The notes under the pieces: model-generated
Told to the model about the DNA's origin: nothing
Seen by the model: the letters and a program-made list of their open reading frames with translations, nothing else
Database searches by the model: none
Made by a program: the position numbers and the translations under genes
Shown here: piece by piece, positions 17,054 through 26,805 of the stretch
How the letters are laid out: each line of letters begins with the position of its first letter
How positions within the stretch are numbered: position 1 is the stretch's first letter
Source of the DNA: an uncultured Clostridia bacterium
Lineage (GTDB): Bacteria > Bacillota > Clostridia > Oscillospirales > Ruminococcaceae
Assembly: GCA_947631995.1 (NCBI GenBank)
Contig: CANRNT010000001.1
Location: forward strand, 62,001-126,000
DNA: 64,000 nucleotides
Direction: 5' to 3'

Positions 17054-18964
17054 TTATTCCTCGGTACTGCTGTCGCTTTCCTCGCTCTGAACAGGCTCGT
17101 CGTCGGAAACGGTTATCTCGCCTTTCATGAGCTTATCAAAATCAATACCGTCTATCTTTTCATACTTCATAAGATACTTAGCTATCATATGCAGCTTATC
17201 CATATGCTCTTTAAGCAAAGCCTCACACTTGCTCATAGCGTCCTCAACGATAGAACGTATCTCCTCGTCTATCTCTCCGGCAACTCTGTCGGAATAATCG
17301 GGCGTACTGCCATAATCTCTGCCTAGGAACACCTCATGCTCTCCTCTGCCGTAAACGACAGGTCCGAGTTTATCGCTGAAGCCGTATCTTGTAACCATGC
17401 TTCTTGCCGTTGAAGTCGCTCTCTCGAGGTCGTTGGAAGCACCCGTAGATATATCATCAAGCACGAGTTTTTCGGCAACTCTTCCTCCAAGCAGGACTAT
17501 GATAGTTTCAAACATCTCATTGCGGCTTACATAAGCCTTATCCTTTTCGGGCAGCGACATCGTAAAGCCGCCTGCCTGACCTCTCGGTATTATGGTGACG
17601 TGGTGCACCTTATCCTGAGTAGGCAAATAGTAGTGACAGAGCGCATGGCCGCCTTCGTGATATGCCGTGAGCTTCTTTTCTTCCTGCGTAACAACTCTGG
17701 ATTTTTTCTCTGGGCCTGCGATGACCTTGATAGCCGCCTCCTCGAGCTCTTTTCTCGTGATAGCTTTTTTATTCTCACGAGCTGCGAGCAGGCTTGCTTC
17801 GTTTACGAGGTTCTCGAGGTCTGCGCCTGTAAATCCCGAAGTTGACTGCGCGATCACCTTCAGGTCTACATCGGGTGCGAGAGGACGATTTCTTGTATGA
17901 ACTTTCAGTATCTCTTCTCTTCCCTTTACGTCGGGATAGTTAACGAATATCTGTCTGTCGAAACGTCCCGGACGGAGCAGAGCGGGGTCGAGTATATCAC
18001 GTCTGTTAGTACCCGCCATAACTATGATATTATCATTGGTAGAGAAGCCGTCCATCTCAACAAGTATCTGGTTAAGTGTCTGCTCTCTTTCGTCGTGACC
18101 GCCGCCGAGACCTGTACCTCTCTGGCGTCCTACGGCGTCTATCTCGTCGATAAAGATGATAGACGGCGCGCTTTTCTTAGCCTGATCGAAAAGGTCTCTT
18201 ACTCTCGAAGCTCCGACGCCGACAAACATCTCTACGAAATCCGAACCCGAGATAGAGAAGAACGGAACGTCAGCCTCTCCCGCGACGGCTCTCGCCATAA
18301 GCGTTTTACCTGTACCCGGAGGTCCCATGAGCAGGACGCCCTTGGGTATTCTGGCGCCTATCTCCTGATACTTCTTGGGGTTTTTGAGGAAGTCAACTAT
18401 TTCTATGAGTTCTTCCTTTTCCTCGTCAGCGCCTGCCACATCGGCAAACGTTACCTTCTTGCTCGGATCCATTCGCTGACGCGCGTTAGTCTTGCTGAAG
18501 CTGTTAAGTCCGCCTCTGCCGCCCGTTGATTTGAGTATTATTACGAAAAACGCTATCATGACGCCGAGCATTATCAACGTCGGTATAAGATTGAGCCAGA
18601 AAGAATTATCGTTGATAGGTTCAAGGTCGAACACCAGTTTACTGTCGGGGTGAGCCTTATTATACCTCTGGCGGTAATTGCTTCCCTCTTCGCCCAGCAC
18701 CTCGTTCACAAACAAAGAAACGTTAGGCACTTCATAGGTATGCTCCTCATCTGAGCCGTCAAGCTTATAGGTCAGCTCTCCGCTGCCGAGATCGAGATTA
18801 TATTCCGAAACACGCAGATCGTCAAAATACGTCATTATCTCGGAATAGTCGATATCCTCTCCGCTTCCGCCAAGACTGCTAAGCAGATATATCAGACCAA
18901 ATATTATCGCTCCCGAAATAAGCAAATATATCAGGAGACTTTTAAATCCGCCGTTCTTATTCAA
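17054..18964 (-). CDS. ftsH: ATP-dependent zinc metalloprotease FtsH
   Basis: The 636-residue membrane AAA+ protease has two N-terminal membrane segments (about 10-28 and 120-142) around an extracytoplasmic domain, Walker [19 protein letters not shown], Walker [10 protein letters not shown], the SRH region [20 protein letters not shown], and the zinc site as HEGGH (a variant of HEAGH) followed by the conserved Asp region. It degrades misfolded membrane and regulatory proteins. The start is TTG at 18964, preceded by AAGGAG at 7 bases. It follows tilS by 54 bp; the hprT gene that separates these genes in Bacillus is missing. Confidence 0.97.
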   Translation of the reverse strand: MNKNGGFKSLLIYLLISGAIIFGLIYLLSSLGGSGEDIDYSEIMTYFDDLRVSEYNLDLGSGELTYKLDGSDEEHTYEVPNVSLFVNEVLGEEGSNYRQRYNKAHPDSKLVFDLEPINDNSFWLNLIPTLIMLGVMIAFFVIILKSTGGRGGLNSFSKTNARQRMDPSKKVTFADVAGADEEKEELIEIVDFLKNPKKYQEIGARIPKGVLLMGPPGTGKTLMARAVAGEADVPFFSISGSDFVEMFVGVGASRVRDLFDQAKKSAPSIIFIDEIDAVGRQRGTGLGGGHDEREQTLNQILVEMDGFSTNDNIIVMAGTNRRDILDPALLRPGRFDRQIFVNYPDVKGREEILKVHTRNRPLAPDVDLKVIAQSTSGFTGADLENLVNEASLLAARENKKAITRKELEEAAIKVIAGPEKKSRVVTQEEKKLTAYHEGGHALCHYYLPTQDKVHHVTIIPRGQAGGFTMSLPEKDKAYVSRNEMFETIIVLLGGRVAEKLVLDDISTGASNDLERATSTARSMVTRYGFSDKLGPVVYGRGEHEVFLGRDYGSTPDYSDRVAGEIDEEIRSIVEDAMSKCEALLKEHMDKLHMIAKYLMKYEKIDGIDFDKLMKGEITVSDDEPVQSEESDSSTEE

Positions 18965-19018
18965 TATACCACTCCTTAATCGTCAAAGAAAATATATACA
19001 AAAAATAATTATACAGCG

Positions 19019-20383
19019 TTATTGTGACGGTTCTGTGACGGTATCCACGGATATCTCCAGCACATTTTCCGTACTGTCCGTACATTTTACCCTCTCGGCA
19101 CAGCCAAAGCCCTCGACAAAGATTATCCCTTCGTCATCGCAGACAAACAGCATTTTTTGCCTGTTTTCCTGTGGAACAGAAGCATTGAACAGCGTCTTTA
19201 CAGATGATGTAACTCCCCTGCCCGAAAGCTTTACCCTGTCACCGTTACGCCTGTTGCGCACAAAAATGCTACCTACTATTTTATCATAATCGATCTCTTT
19301 ATTTGTAAACTTTTTATGAACATTATCACATTTATCATCAGCTTTACGCGTTCTAACGGTAATGCTCTTGCCAAAAACACACAGCGTTTCTCCTAAAGAC
19401 AGCTTCTGTTCATAGTCTCCAACAGGCTCGCTCTCGCTGTAGAACGTCAGCTTACCGCGTTTGTTTTCCGCATAAATGCCGCCTTTGAGCGTAATTTTCC
19501 CTTCGTCCGAGCATATCCTCATTACATCGGTCACCCGCTCATAGCTGCTCTCACCGCAGAAATCTTTCATTATACGGCTTATTGCCGTGCGCGTGATAAG
19601 CTCATCACAGTCTGTGAGCTTTTGCACATCAAAGCTATTATTGGATATTCTTGAACGAATTATAGCTTCCTGACACTTTTTTTCAAGATACTCATCGGTA
19701 TCCCTCAGCACTTTTACAGTTGACAGGTAACTTTTGAACACACCTGCGTTAACTCTTTCGAGCTGCGGTATCACTTTAAGTCTTATGATATTTCTTGAAC
19801 AGTCGTCCACGAGATTGGTGCTGTCTGTTACATAGCTTTCGTTTCTTTCTTCCAGAAAGCTCTCTATCTCTTCTCTTGTACAGTTTATCAGCGGTCTTAT
19901 ATACTGTTCTCTGACGGGCGGTATACCGCTAAGACCCTTTACTCCGCCGCCTCTCACGAGGTTCAGCAGCGTTGTTTCAAGGCAATCCGACAGAGTATGC
20001 GCGGTAGCTATCTTACTTGCCGACATATCGTTTGCCGCTTTTTCAAAAGCTTCATATCGAAGTTTTCTTGCTCCAAGCTCCGTTGACAGCTTATTATCCG
20101 CACAATACTTTCCCACATCAAGGCGATGTACAGAAAGCTCCATGCCCATGCGCTGACAAAACTCGCGGCAAAACCTCTCATCTCTGTCGCTTTCCTCGCC
20201 GCGCAGGCAATGATTGACATGGACACAGCACACGTCATATCCCAACTCTTTCAGGCACAGCGCCAGCGAAACGCTGTCAGCGCCCCCCGAAAGGCCTACC
20301 ATAACGCGCTCTCCGTCGTTCAACATTCTATACTCGGTCAACGTATCAGATACTTTTTTCAGCATATCAACCATTTTCATCAT
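19019..20383 (-). CDS. tilS: tRNA(Ile)-lysidine synthase
   Basis: The 454-residue enzyme converts the wobble cytidine of tRNA-Ile(CAU) to lysidine. The PP-loop GLSGGADSVSLALCL lies near residue 30, followed by CVHVNHCLRGEESDRDE. The C-terminal TilS domains are present (FVRNRRNGDRVKL). The gene overlaps the end of dnaB by 17 bp and lacks a clear ribosome site, so translation is probably coupled; ATGs at 20374 and 20365 are alternatives. Confidence 0.95.
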   Translation of the reverse strand: MMKMVDMLKKVSDTLTEYRMLNDGERVMVGLSGGADSVSLALCLKELGYDVCCVHVNHCLRGEESDRDERFCREFCQRMGMELSVHRLDVGKYCADNKLSTELGARKLRYEAFEKAANDMSASKIATAHTLSDCLETTLLNLVRGGGVKGLSGIPPVREQYIRPLINCTREEIESFLEERNESYVTDSTNLVDDCSRNIIRLKVIPQLERVNAGVFKSYLSTVKVLRDTDEYLEKKCQEAIIRSRISNNSFDVQKLTDCDELITRTAISRIMKDFCGESSYERVTDVMRICSDEGKITLKGGIYAENKRGKLTFYSESEPVGDYEQKLSLGETLCVFGKSITVRTRKADDKCDNVHKKFTNKEIDYDKIVGSIFVRNRRNGDRVKLSGRGVTSSVKTLFNASVPQENRQKMLFVCDDEGIIFVEGFGCAERVKCTDSTENVLEISVDTVTEPSQ

Positions 20384-21722
20384 CGGTACGGTACTCTATA
20401 TTTCTGAACAGCGTATACTCGCCAAGGAACGCCAGCTTTACCGAGCCTGTGCCGCCGTGGCGGTTTTTGGCTATCATACACTCGCTGGTCGTCTGATCGG
20501 AGAGCTCTTTATTATAATATCCCTCACGGTACAAAAACAGTATAACGTCCGCGTCTTGCTCGATAGAGCCCGACTCACGCAGGTCTGCGAGCTGCGGGTG
20601 CTTATCCGTTCTGCTCTCTACCCCTCTGTTGAGCTGTGAAAGCAGCACGACGGGTATTTTAAGCTCTTTTGCCATCAGCTTGAGCTGACGCGTTATCTCG
20701 GATATCTCAAGCACTCTGTTGTTATAGTTATTGGGTGAGGACATCAATTGCAGATAATCTATTATTACCAGACCGCAATCAGGTATCCTGCGTACCTTGG
20801 CTTTCATTTGCGGAACGGTCATGCCCGATGTATCATCAAAATAGATAGGCAGCTTTGAAAGCTCATCGGCTCCTCTGGCAATATTTTTCCACTCCTCTGC
20901 GGTTATCGTACCGCTCCTCAAAGAGTTGCTGTTTACCAGAGCTTCCGAAGATATCATTCTGCTGACGAGCTGTTCGCTGCTCATTTCAAGCGAGAAATAG
21001 CAGACGCTTTTTTTGTTCACGCCGCGGCAGACATTTACCGCCATATTAAGAGCAAACGCTGACTTCCCCATTCCCGGACGAGCTGCGACGATGATAAGGT
21101 CGGTATCGTTAAGACCGACTATTATAGAGTCCAGTTTATCAAAGCCCGTCTTTGTCCCGAGATACTTTTCCTTATCGGGGCCGCTTATCTGCGACAGTCT
21201 TTCAAGCGTCGGCACGATTATCTCATTGAGCTTTACCATACCCTCGCTCATTTTTCCCTGACGTATATCATAAATCTTCTGCTCGGCATTGTCAAGGAGC
21301 AGCGATGTGCTTATCGCTCTGTCATAAGATGATTCCAGAATATCTCCCGCAGCTCCGATGAGCATACGTCTTTCATACATATCGCTGATTATTTCGCAAT
21401 AACGTTCGATATGCTTCAGCGACGGAACGCTGTCCATAATGCCTTTCAGGTATGACTTAGCCATTGCTTCCGATGTGAACACACCCATATTGACCGCTTC
21501 GGACACCAGCACAACAAAGTCTATCTCTTTGCCGACCGTAAACAGTCTTACTATTATACTGAAAAGCTTTCTGTGGTTCTCCTGATAAAAGTACTCGGTT
21601 TTCAGCAGCTGCACGACCGTTGGTATCACTTCAGGATCTACGAGCATACCGCCCAGCACGGTTTGTTCCGCTTCAAGCGCATAGGGCATTTCTCTGCCCG
21701 ATACTGCATTGTTAAGCTCCAT
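20367..21722 (-). CDS. dnaB: Replicative DNA helicase
   Basis: The 451-residue hexameric helicase (DnaB, called DnaC in Bacillus) unwinds DNA at the fork. The N-terminal DnaB domain begins PYALEAEQTVLGGMLVD. Walker A is ARPGMGKSAFALNMA, Walker B LVIIDYLQLM, and the DnaB signature ESGSIEQDADVILFLYR is present. It follows rplI with a 2-bp gap, the conserved gdpP-rplI-dnaB order of Firmicutes. Confidence 0.97.
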   Translation of the reverse strand: MELNNAVSGREMPYALEAEQTVLGGMLVDPEVIPTVVQLLKTEYFYQENHRKLFSIIVRLFTVGKEIDFVVLVSEAVNMGVFTSEAMAKSYLKGIMDSVPSLKHIERYCEIISDMYERRMLIGAAGDILESSYDRAISTSLLLDNAEQKIYDIRQGKMSEGMVKLNEIIVPTLERLSQISGPDKEKYLGTKTGFDKLDSIIVGLNDTDLIIVAARPGMGKSAFALNMAVNVCRGVNKKSVCYFSLEMSSEQLVSRMISSEALVNSNSLRSGTITAEEWKNIARGADELSKLPIYFDDTSGMTVPQMKAKVRRIPDCGLVIIDYLQLMSSPNNYNNRVLEISEITRQLKLMAKELKIPVVLLSQLNRGVESRTDKHPQLADLRESGSIEQDADVILFLYREGYYNKELSDQTTSECMIAKNRHGGTGSVKLAFLGEYTLFRNIEYRTDDENG

Positions 21723-21724
21723 CG

Positions 21725-22183
21725 TTATCCTTCCGCCTTCTGATCGCCTATTGTCTTTACCGTCATTTTAAAGCTTACGCCCTGCGAGAGCTTTATCTCA
21801 GCCGTAAAATCGCCATAGCTTTTTATATCGGTCATATTTATCTTTTTCTTTTCAATATTCACGCCATACTGCTTTGCGATAGCGTCGGAAACATTAGCGG
21901 ACGTTACAGCGCCGAAAAATTTGCCGTTAGCACCTGCCGCGGCTTTTATCTCGACTGTTTTGCCCTCCAGTTTTTCCTTCAGGCTTATATTATCCGCTTT
22001 TTCGAGATCAAGCTTATGCTGCTGCGACGCTTTTTTGCTGTTCAGCTCTGCAATATTTTTTGCGTTAGCTTCAACTGCCAAGCCCTTTGCCACCAGATAG
22101 TTCCTTGCATATCCGTCGGCAACATTGATAGTATCCCCAGCCTTGCCGCTTCCTTTAACGTCTTTTAAAAGAATGACTTTCAT
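21725..22183 (-). CDS. rplI: 50S ribosomal protein L9
   Basis: This 152-residue ribosomal protein has the L9 N-terminal domain [20 protein letters not shown] followed by [17 protein letters not shown], a long connecting helix and a C-terminal RNA-binding domain. It sits between gdpP and dnaB. Confidence 0.98.
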   Translation of the reverse strand: MKVILLKDVKGSGKAGDTINVADGYARNYLVAKGLAVEANAKNIAELNSKKASQQHKLDLEKADNISLKEKLEGKTVEIKAAAGANGKFFGAVTSANVSDAIAKQYGVNIEKKKINMTDIKSYGDFTAEIKLSQGVSFKMTVKTIGDQKAEG

Positions 22184-22213
22184 TTTATCACACTTTCCTT
22201 TCTTGCTTTCTTA

Positions 22214-24184
22214 TCATTTAGCCGTAGATTTTTCTATATAATCGTCGATAGCGTCGAGCAGCAGGTGCTTTGCGTCTCTCAGAGTAGCGGTCATCTGCGC
22301 TCCTGCCATTGTCTGATGTCCGCCGCCGCCCAAAGCTTCCATTACCAGCTGCACGTTGAAACCGCCGAGGCTTCTGGCAGATATCTGAACCTTGCCGCCG
22401 TCCTCATACATTACGAATGAGGCTTTTACACCGTCGATACCGAGAAGCTCGTCCGCGGCCTGCGGAGCGGCTATCCTCATGGTCGGCGAAGTAGCTCTTG
22501 CCGTAGCGACGGCACAGTTATCGTATATTTCAGCATTTGTGATGAGCATTGATTTCTGCTGATAAGTTTCAATAGAGCTTGAAAACAGGTTCTTGACCGA
22601 CACCGTGTCTGCGCCCAGTTTTCGCAGGAACGCCGCCGCTTCAAAGGTACGCACGCCCGTTCTCATAACAAAGTTTTTGGTATCGAGCATAATGCCCGCA
22701 AGAAGAGCTTCTGCCTCGCAGGCGGTCAGCTTACATTCGTTGCCGAAATACTGAGCAAGCTCCGCGACCATTTCCGAAGTTGACGAAGCCATAGGCTCAT
22801 GGAAAAATATCACCGAGTTCTCTATTGCCTTTACCATACGTCTGTGGTGGTCAATAACAACAGTTTTTCCGCACATTTTAAGCAGCTCGGGACTATCTAC
22901 GAAATCGGGATTATGCGTATCAACGATGACAAGCAGCGTATCCTCGTCAACGTTATCCCTTGCATATGCGGGAGACACGAAAAACTCGTCGCTCTGCTTG
23001 CTCCTTATATAACTTATTAGCTGATCTGACAGATTTCTGTTAGGATCCACGGCTACGAACGCAGGCGTTCCCAGTCTTCTTATGAGTGCGCACAGACCTA
23101 CCGCTGAACCTATGGCGTCAAGATCCGCCATACTGTGACCCATTATATACACCCTGCTGCTCTCGCCCACCAGTTCACGCAGGGCATTGGCGATTATCCT
23201 TGTTCTTACCTTTGTCTGCTTCTCGACGCCCTTGGAAACGCCGCCGTAAAACTCAAAGCCGTCGCCCGTCTTCACGGCTGCCTGATCTCCGCCTCTTCCG
23301 AAGCACATATCAAGTCCCTGTCTTGCAAACTCGGCGTTCTCGGCAAGCGTTTTTCCTCCGTTGCCGACGCCTATAGACAATGTTACCGTCATTCTTTCGC
23401 CGATATTTATTTCTCTGGCTTTATCGAGTATGGGAAATCTTCCCTCTATCATAGTACGAAGATATCTGTATTCCAGAACGACCAGAAACCTTGAAGAGGA
23501 AAGCTTTCTTACAACGCCCGTGGTGGAGTCAAAAAAAGTTTCCATAAGCTGTTCGAGCTGTGCCGAGACCTTTGCTTTCTCACTTTCTCTACTGTCCTGC
23601 ATAAGCTCCTCATAGCTGTCAACGGCTACGAGCATAACGGCAGGTCTTGACTCCAGATACTCGGTCGTCATATTATGGAGCTCGGTATTGTCGTCAAAAT
23701 ACACCAGCGAAAAATTTGAACCAGTATTTTTATTTGCCACCGCTTTTACGGTATAATACTTATTGTTGACCCGTATCTTATCTCCCTCGTCGGAATAAAG
23801 CTTATTGAAATCGAAATCCGCGAGGTCGCCTATATACATTTTATAGGCGTGCATTTCATCGAGAACATATTTATCGAAATCCCTGTTCATCCATACTATC
23901 TGCTTAGCGTCGTCTATTATGACCATAGGCGCAGGAAAATTCAGCAATGACTCCTTTTCCGTCTGCGTTATCTCCTTGGTGCGCTGTATGATAAATTTCT
24001 TCAACGCTATCCCGTTGACGACCCACATTATCGCAACTGCCACAATTCCCAACACGGCGACAATGAACAACACAAGCCCGAACTGTGAAGAATCGGGCGA
24101 TCTGTACATATTCCACGATGCTATCAGCGCCGTCAGCGCGATGACCGTCAGCACAAGATACTGTGCTGTATTATTCTTTTTCAT
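22214..24184 (-). CDS. gdpP: Cyclic-di-AMP phosphodiesterase GdpP
   Basis: The 656-residue protein hydrolyses cyclic-di-AMP to pApA. It has two N-terminal membrane segments, a PAS-like domain (about 85-150), a degenerate GGDEF domain (VARNA-like stretch around SIGVGNGGKTLAENAEFARQ), and a DHH-DHHA1 catalytic part with MGHSMADLDAIGSAVGL, VIVDTHNPDF, VVIDHHRRM and GGGGHQTMAGAQM. Length matches Bacillus GdpP (659). The chosen ATG (24184) begins MKKNNTAQYLVLTV directly before the first membrane segment; an open frame extends upstream into the promoter. It leads the gdpP-rplI-dnaB run. Confidence 0.95.
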   Translation of the reverse strand: MKKNNTAQYLVLTVIALTALIASWNMYRSPDSSQFGLVLFIVAVLGIVAVAIMWVVNGIALKKFIIQRTKEITQTEKESLLNFPAPMVIIDDAKQIVWMNRDFDKYVLDEMHAYKMYIGDLADFDFNKLYSDEGDKIRVNNKYYTVKAVANKNTGSNFSLVYFDDNTELHNMTTEYLESRPAVMLVAVDSYEELMQDSRESEKAKVSAQLEQLMETFFDSTTGVVRKLSSSRFLVVLEYRYLRTMIEGRFPILDKAREINIGERMTVTLSIGVGNGGKTLAENAEFARQGLDMCFGRGGDQAAVKTGDGFEFYGGVSKGVEKQTKVRTRIIANALRELVGESSRVYIMGHSMADLDAIGSAVGLCALIRRLGTPAFVAVDPNRNLSDQLISYIRSKQSDEFFVSPAYARDNVDEDTLLVIVDTHNPDFVDSPELLKMCGKTVVIDHHRRMVKAIENSVIFFHEPMASSTSEMVAELAQYFGNECKLTACEAEALLAGIMLDTKNFVMRTGVRTFEAAAFLRKLGADTVSVKNLFSSSIETYQQKSMLITNAEIYDNCAVATARATSPTMRIAAPQAADELLGIDGVKASFVMYEDGGKVQISARSLGGFNVQLVMEALGGGGHQTMAGAQMTATLRDAKHLLLDAIDDYIEKSTAK

Positions 24185-24227
24185 ATTCCGACCGTGCCTT
24201 TCCGCAGCTAATGCAGCTGCATATACT

Positions 24228-24256
24228 ATTCTACAATATTTGGCGATAAAAGTCAA
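24228..24256 (-). promoter_or_regulatory. Sigma-A promoter for gdpP-rplI-dnaB
   Basis: On the minus strand TTGACT (24251-24256), a 17-bp spacer and TAGAAT (24228-24233) precede gdpP by about 45 bp. Confidence 0.75.
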
Positions 24257-24271
24257 CGAAAATCAATTACC

Positions 24272-24331
24272 TTGACAGGCTCTCGGGCGTACTATAATAT
24301 ATACGCTTATATCGGCATGACTGCGGTCATG
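24272..24331 (+). promoter_or_regulatory. Divergent promoter and leader hairpin of the MecA-like gene
   Basis: TTGACA (24272-24277) and TATAAT (24293-24298) are separated by 15 bp, shorter than usual. The early transcript holds a CATGAC/GTCATG hairpin with a TGCG loop (24316-24331) before the Shine-Dalgarno GGAG. Confidence 0.55.
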
Positions 24332-24354
24332 TCAAAGAACGGAGAAAAGCTGAA

Positions 24355-24945
24355 ATGAGATTTGAACGCATTGGCGCGCAATGGGAAAAAGGGATAAAGA
24401 TCATTCTTGACAACGATGAGACCGCTCTGCTTTACAGCAGACTTTCCGAAAAAGGCTCTGCAGAGGGCAGAATGCTCATCGCTGCAATACTTGCCGCAGC
24501 GCAGTCGGAATGTCCCGTACAGTTCACCGGAAACGAGCTGAACGTTGAGATACTCGATTCTCCGAGCGGTGCGGTCATATACATATCCGAGATAAAGCCT
24601 TATTATTACCTTTCTCCTCGCCGCAGAATGACTTTTATCGGCAAATCGCGATACCGTCTGTTATGTTTTTTTGAAAACGCCGAAATGCTTTTGAGGTTTA
24701 TAAAGATGTGCCGCTGCACTTTTTTATGTAATGACAGCGAGCAAATATCCGATCTTTACAGCGACGGCACAAGCTTTATCATCGCTTTGGAGAGTACGGA
24801 CATACGCCGAACGGGCTCACTTCTGTCAGAATTTGGAACAACGTTCAGGCGAAGCGCAAAAAAGCTGTCGGAAGAATACGAGATCATAATAAGCAAAAAT
24901 GCCGTCAGAGAGCTTGCAGAGCTTTTAAACGGGCTATCTCCTTAG
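24355..24945 (+). CDS. MecA-like ClpC adaptor protein
   Basis: The 196-residue protein looks like the MecA/YpbH adaptor family: a short N-terminal domain (MRFERIGAQWEKGIKIILDN), and a C-terminal domain containing FENAEMLLRFIKMC, LYSDGTSFIIALES, LLSEFGTTF and YEIIISKNAVREL, the order and spacing of MecA C-domains. MecA proteins deliver substrates to ClpC and influence competence and sporulation in Bacillus. The acidic linker between the two domains is reduced here, and the protein is a little shorter than Bacillus MecA (218). No clpC in the window. Its last 41 bp overlap the 3' end of rpe on the other strand. The assignment is by pattern only. Confidence 0.65.
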   Translation: MRFERIGAQWEKGIKIILDNDETALLYSRLSEKGSAEGRMLIAAILAAAQSECPVQFTGNELNVEILDSPSGAVIYISEIKPYYYLSPRRRMTFIGKSRYRLLCFFENAEMLLRFIKMCRCTFLCNDSEQISDLYSDGTSFIIALESTDIRRTGSLLSEFGTTFRRSAKKLSEEYEIIISKNAVRELAELLNGLSP

Positions 24946-25564
24946 CCATATCATCAGCGGAAAAGAGGTAGCTTCCCGAAACTATCACGTTAGCTCCGGC
25001 GGCTATTGTTTGTTCCGCGGTCTGAGCGTTTATACCTCCGTCCACTTCTATATCGAGCAAAACGCCTTTTTTCTGCGCTTCATTTCGCAGCTTTGATATT
25101 TTGTCAAGACAGCTCGGAATAAAGGCTTGTCCGCCAAATCCCGGCTCAACGGTCATGACCAATATCATATCTACTTCTCCGACAAGGTCGGCTACGGCTT
25201 CCGCGGGCGTTTCCGGTTTCAGAGAAACGCCTGCTTTAGCTCCGCAGCTTCTTATCTTATCTATGGTCTTTCCGACATCGCAGCCTGTTTCGATATGAAA
25301 CGTTATGATATCCGCTCCGCATTCCGCAAATTTTTCCGCATACTTCAGCGGATCGCAGATCATCAGATGAACGTCCAGCGGCAGAGAGCTGACTTTTTTT
25401 ACCGCCTGCAATACCGGTAATCCAAAGCTTATATTATTTACAAAAACCCCGTCCATAACGTCATAATGCAGCATATCCGCTCCGCCTGCGCACGCTCGCC
25501 GCACCTCTTTTTCCAACTGCAAAAAGTTACAGCTCAAAAGCGAAGGACTGACCTTTATTTCCAT
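24905..25564 (-). CDS. rpe: Ribulose-phosphate 3-epimerase
   Basis: The 219-residue TIM barrel interconverts ribulose-5-phosphate and xylulose-5-phosphate. Typical stretches are SPSLLSCNFLQLEKEV, LHYDVMDGVFVNNISFG (metal-binding His and Asp), LDVHLMI, VEPGFGGQAF and the phosphate site DGGINAQTAEQTIAAGANVI. It has its own promoter at about 25.64 kb. Its stop codon lies inside the convergent MecA-like gene. Confidence 0.96.
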   Translation of the reverse strand: MEIKVSPSLLSCNFLQLEKEVRRACAGGADMLHYDVMDGVFVNNISFGLPVLQAVKKVSSLPLDVHLMICDPLKYAEKFAECGADIITFHIETGCDVGKTIDKIRSCGAKAGVSLKPETPAEAVADLVGEVDMILVMTVEPGFGGQAFIPSCLDKISKLRNEAQKKGVLLDIEVDGGINAQTAEQTIAAGANVIVSGSYLFSADDMAKEIARLKALQAL

Positions 25565-25621
25565 AACACATCACCTGTAAAAAACTGTTTCGCCTTTTAA
25601 CGATAAAGGCAATACACAAAT

Positions 25622-25650
25622 ATTATACTCCATACTTAAAAAATAGTCAA
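25622..25650 (-). promoter_or_regulatory. Sigma-A promoter for rpe
   Basis: On the minus strand TTGACT (25645-25650), a 17-bp spacer and TATAAT (25622-25627) lie about 60 bp before the rpe ATG. Confidence 0.8.
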
Positions 25651-25659
25651 CATCTAAAG

Positions 25660-25693
25660 AACAGTCCGTCATGCAGCGGCACGGCGGACTGTT
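25660..25693. repeat. Inverted repeat upstream of rpe
   Basis: AACAGTCCG and CGGACTGTT form a 9-bp stem with a GC-rich interior. There is no good T-run on either side. It may be a weak terminator for the esterase transcript or a binding site upstream of the rpe promoter. Confidence 0.5.
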
Positions 25694-25782
25694 ATCTATC
25701 TAAACAGCCTTATGCTCTGCATATTACGGCTGACAGTTCATTTTATGCCCGTTTACGACAAACCGTTACAACCGATATTTAT

Positions 25783-25818
25783 TGTCACTTGACAACGCCT
25801 TTTCACTATGATAAAATA
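25783..25818 (+). promoter_or_regulatory. Orphan promoter with palindromic -35 region
   Basis: TTGACA (25789-25794), an 18-bp spacer and TAAAAT (25813-25818) form a near-consensus promoter pointing rightwards, but the only gene to the right is on the opposite strand. The -35 box is part of the palindrome TTGTCA-CT-TGACAA. No open frame follows on this strand. Confidence 0.5.
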
Positions 25819-25836
25819 AATTTGTTATTTATCGGC

Positions 25837-26694
25837 TCAATTCTTTTTGAGCGGTCGGTAATATCTTAGCACCCAGTTTATAGCCATTTGCGCCCATGAC
25901 GCGGCAACAGGCTGAAAGTGACCCTCCCAGCCGTAGGAAGCGGTATTGAAATCGCAAAGGCTCAGTCCGTGTCCGCCGTTTTCAAATATATGGCACTCAT
26001 ACTGTACCGAGTGTCTGCTGAGAGCGTCGGCATACAAAAGCGTATTCTGCACGGGTACACAGCCGTCGTCGGAGCAATGCCAGATAAAGGCTTTCGGAGT
26101 ATTTTCCGTAACGTGCTTTTCAAGGCTGACCGTCTCGCGTATGCTCTCGTCCTGCTCCTCGCCGATGAGATTGAGTATTGAACCCTCATGGGCAAACTCC
26201 CCCGAAGTAATGACGGGATATCCGAGTATCTGACCTGCGGGTCTTATATCCTGCGGCGCACAGCCGAGCGGCTCGTACAAAAACTTTTCATTCCAGAATA
26301 CCGAAACGCTCGCGGCAAGGTGTCCGCCTGCTGAAAATCCCGCGATATAGACAAGCTCGGGGTCAATATCATATCTGTTTGCGTTATCCTTAACATATTT
26401 CATTGCGGCGGCGGCTTCGAGAGCGGCGGTCGGGAATTTCTTCTTTACGCAGGAATACCGCAGCACGAACGCGCATATTCCTGCTCCGAGAAATCTCAGC
26501 GCGATGAACTCAGCCTCTCTTTCGGAGCAGAAATCATATCCGCCTCCCGGACATATAACGACGGCGGGACGCTTTTTGGGTCCTGTTTCCTCGGTAACGT
26601 CGTATGTATAACAGATAAGCTCGGCTTTACAGCCCTCTGCGGACAAGCCTGCCTTTTTATAATCTACCGTAATATCGGTCTTTTCATATATCAT
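25837..26694 (-). CDS. Alpha/beta hydrolase, acetyl/feruloyl esterase-like
   Basis: The 285-residue protein resembles the BD-FAE and acetylxylan-esterase-like hydrolases of gut Firmicutes. It shows the oxyanion motif VVICPGGGYDF, the nucleophile elbow IAGFSAGGHLAAS, a later Asp in FIWHCSDDGCVPV and the His in FENGGHGLSL. There is no signal peptide, so it acts in the cytoplasm, perhaps on imported acylated oligosaccharides; the substrate is inferred. AAGGAG precedes the ATG. No glycosidase genes are adjacent. Confidence 0.85.
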   Translation of the reverse strand: MIYEKTDITVDYKKAGLSAEGCKAELICYTYDVTEETGPKKRPAVVICPGGGYDFCSEREAEFIALRFLGAGICAFVLRYSCVKKKFPTAALEAAAAMKYVKDNANRYDIDPELVYIAGFSAGGHLAASVSVFWNEKFLYEPLGCAPQDIRPAGQILGYPVITSGEFAHEGSILNLIGEEQDESIRETVSLEKHVTENTPKAFIWHCSDDGCVPVQNTLLYADALSRHSVQYECHIFENGGHGLSLCDFNTASYGWEGHFQPVAASWAQMAINWVLRYYRPLKKN

Positions 26695-26734
26695 TGAGCG
26701 GCACTCCTTATTTTTCTTTTACACTTTATATAGT

Positions 26735-26763
26735 ATTATAACACATACCACCGTGAATTTCAA
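26735..26763 (-). promoter_or_regulatory. Sigma-A promoter for the esterase gene
   Basis: On the minus strand TTGAAA (26758-26763), a 17-bp spacer and TATAAT (26735-26740) lie about 40 bp before the esterase start and diverge from the chorismate mutase-IspD gene. Confidence 0.75.
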
Positions 26764-26805
26764 TCCTAAATATAGATTTTATTACATTTGTTTGAGGTGA
26801 ACCTT

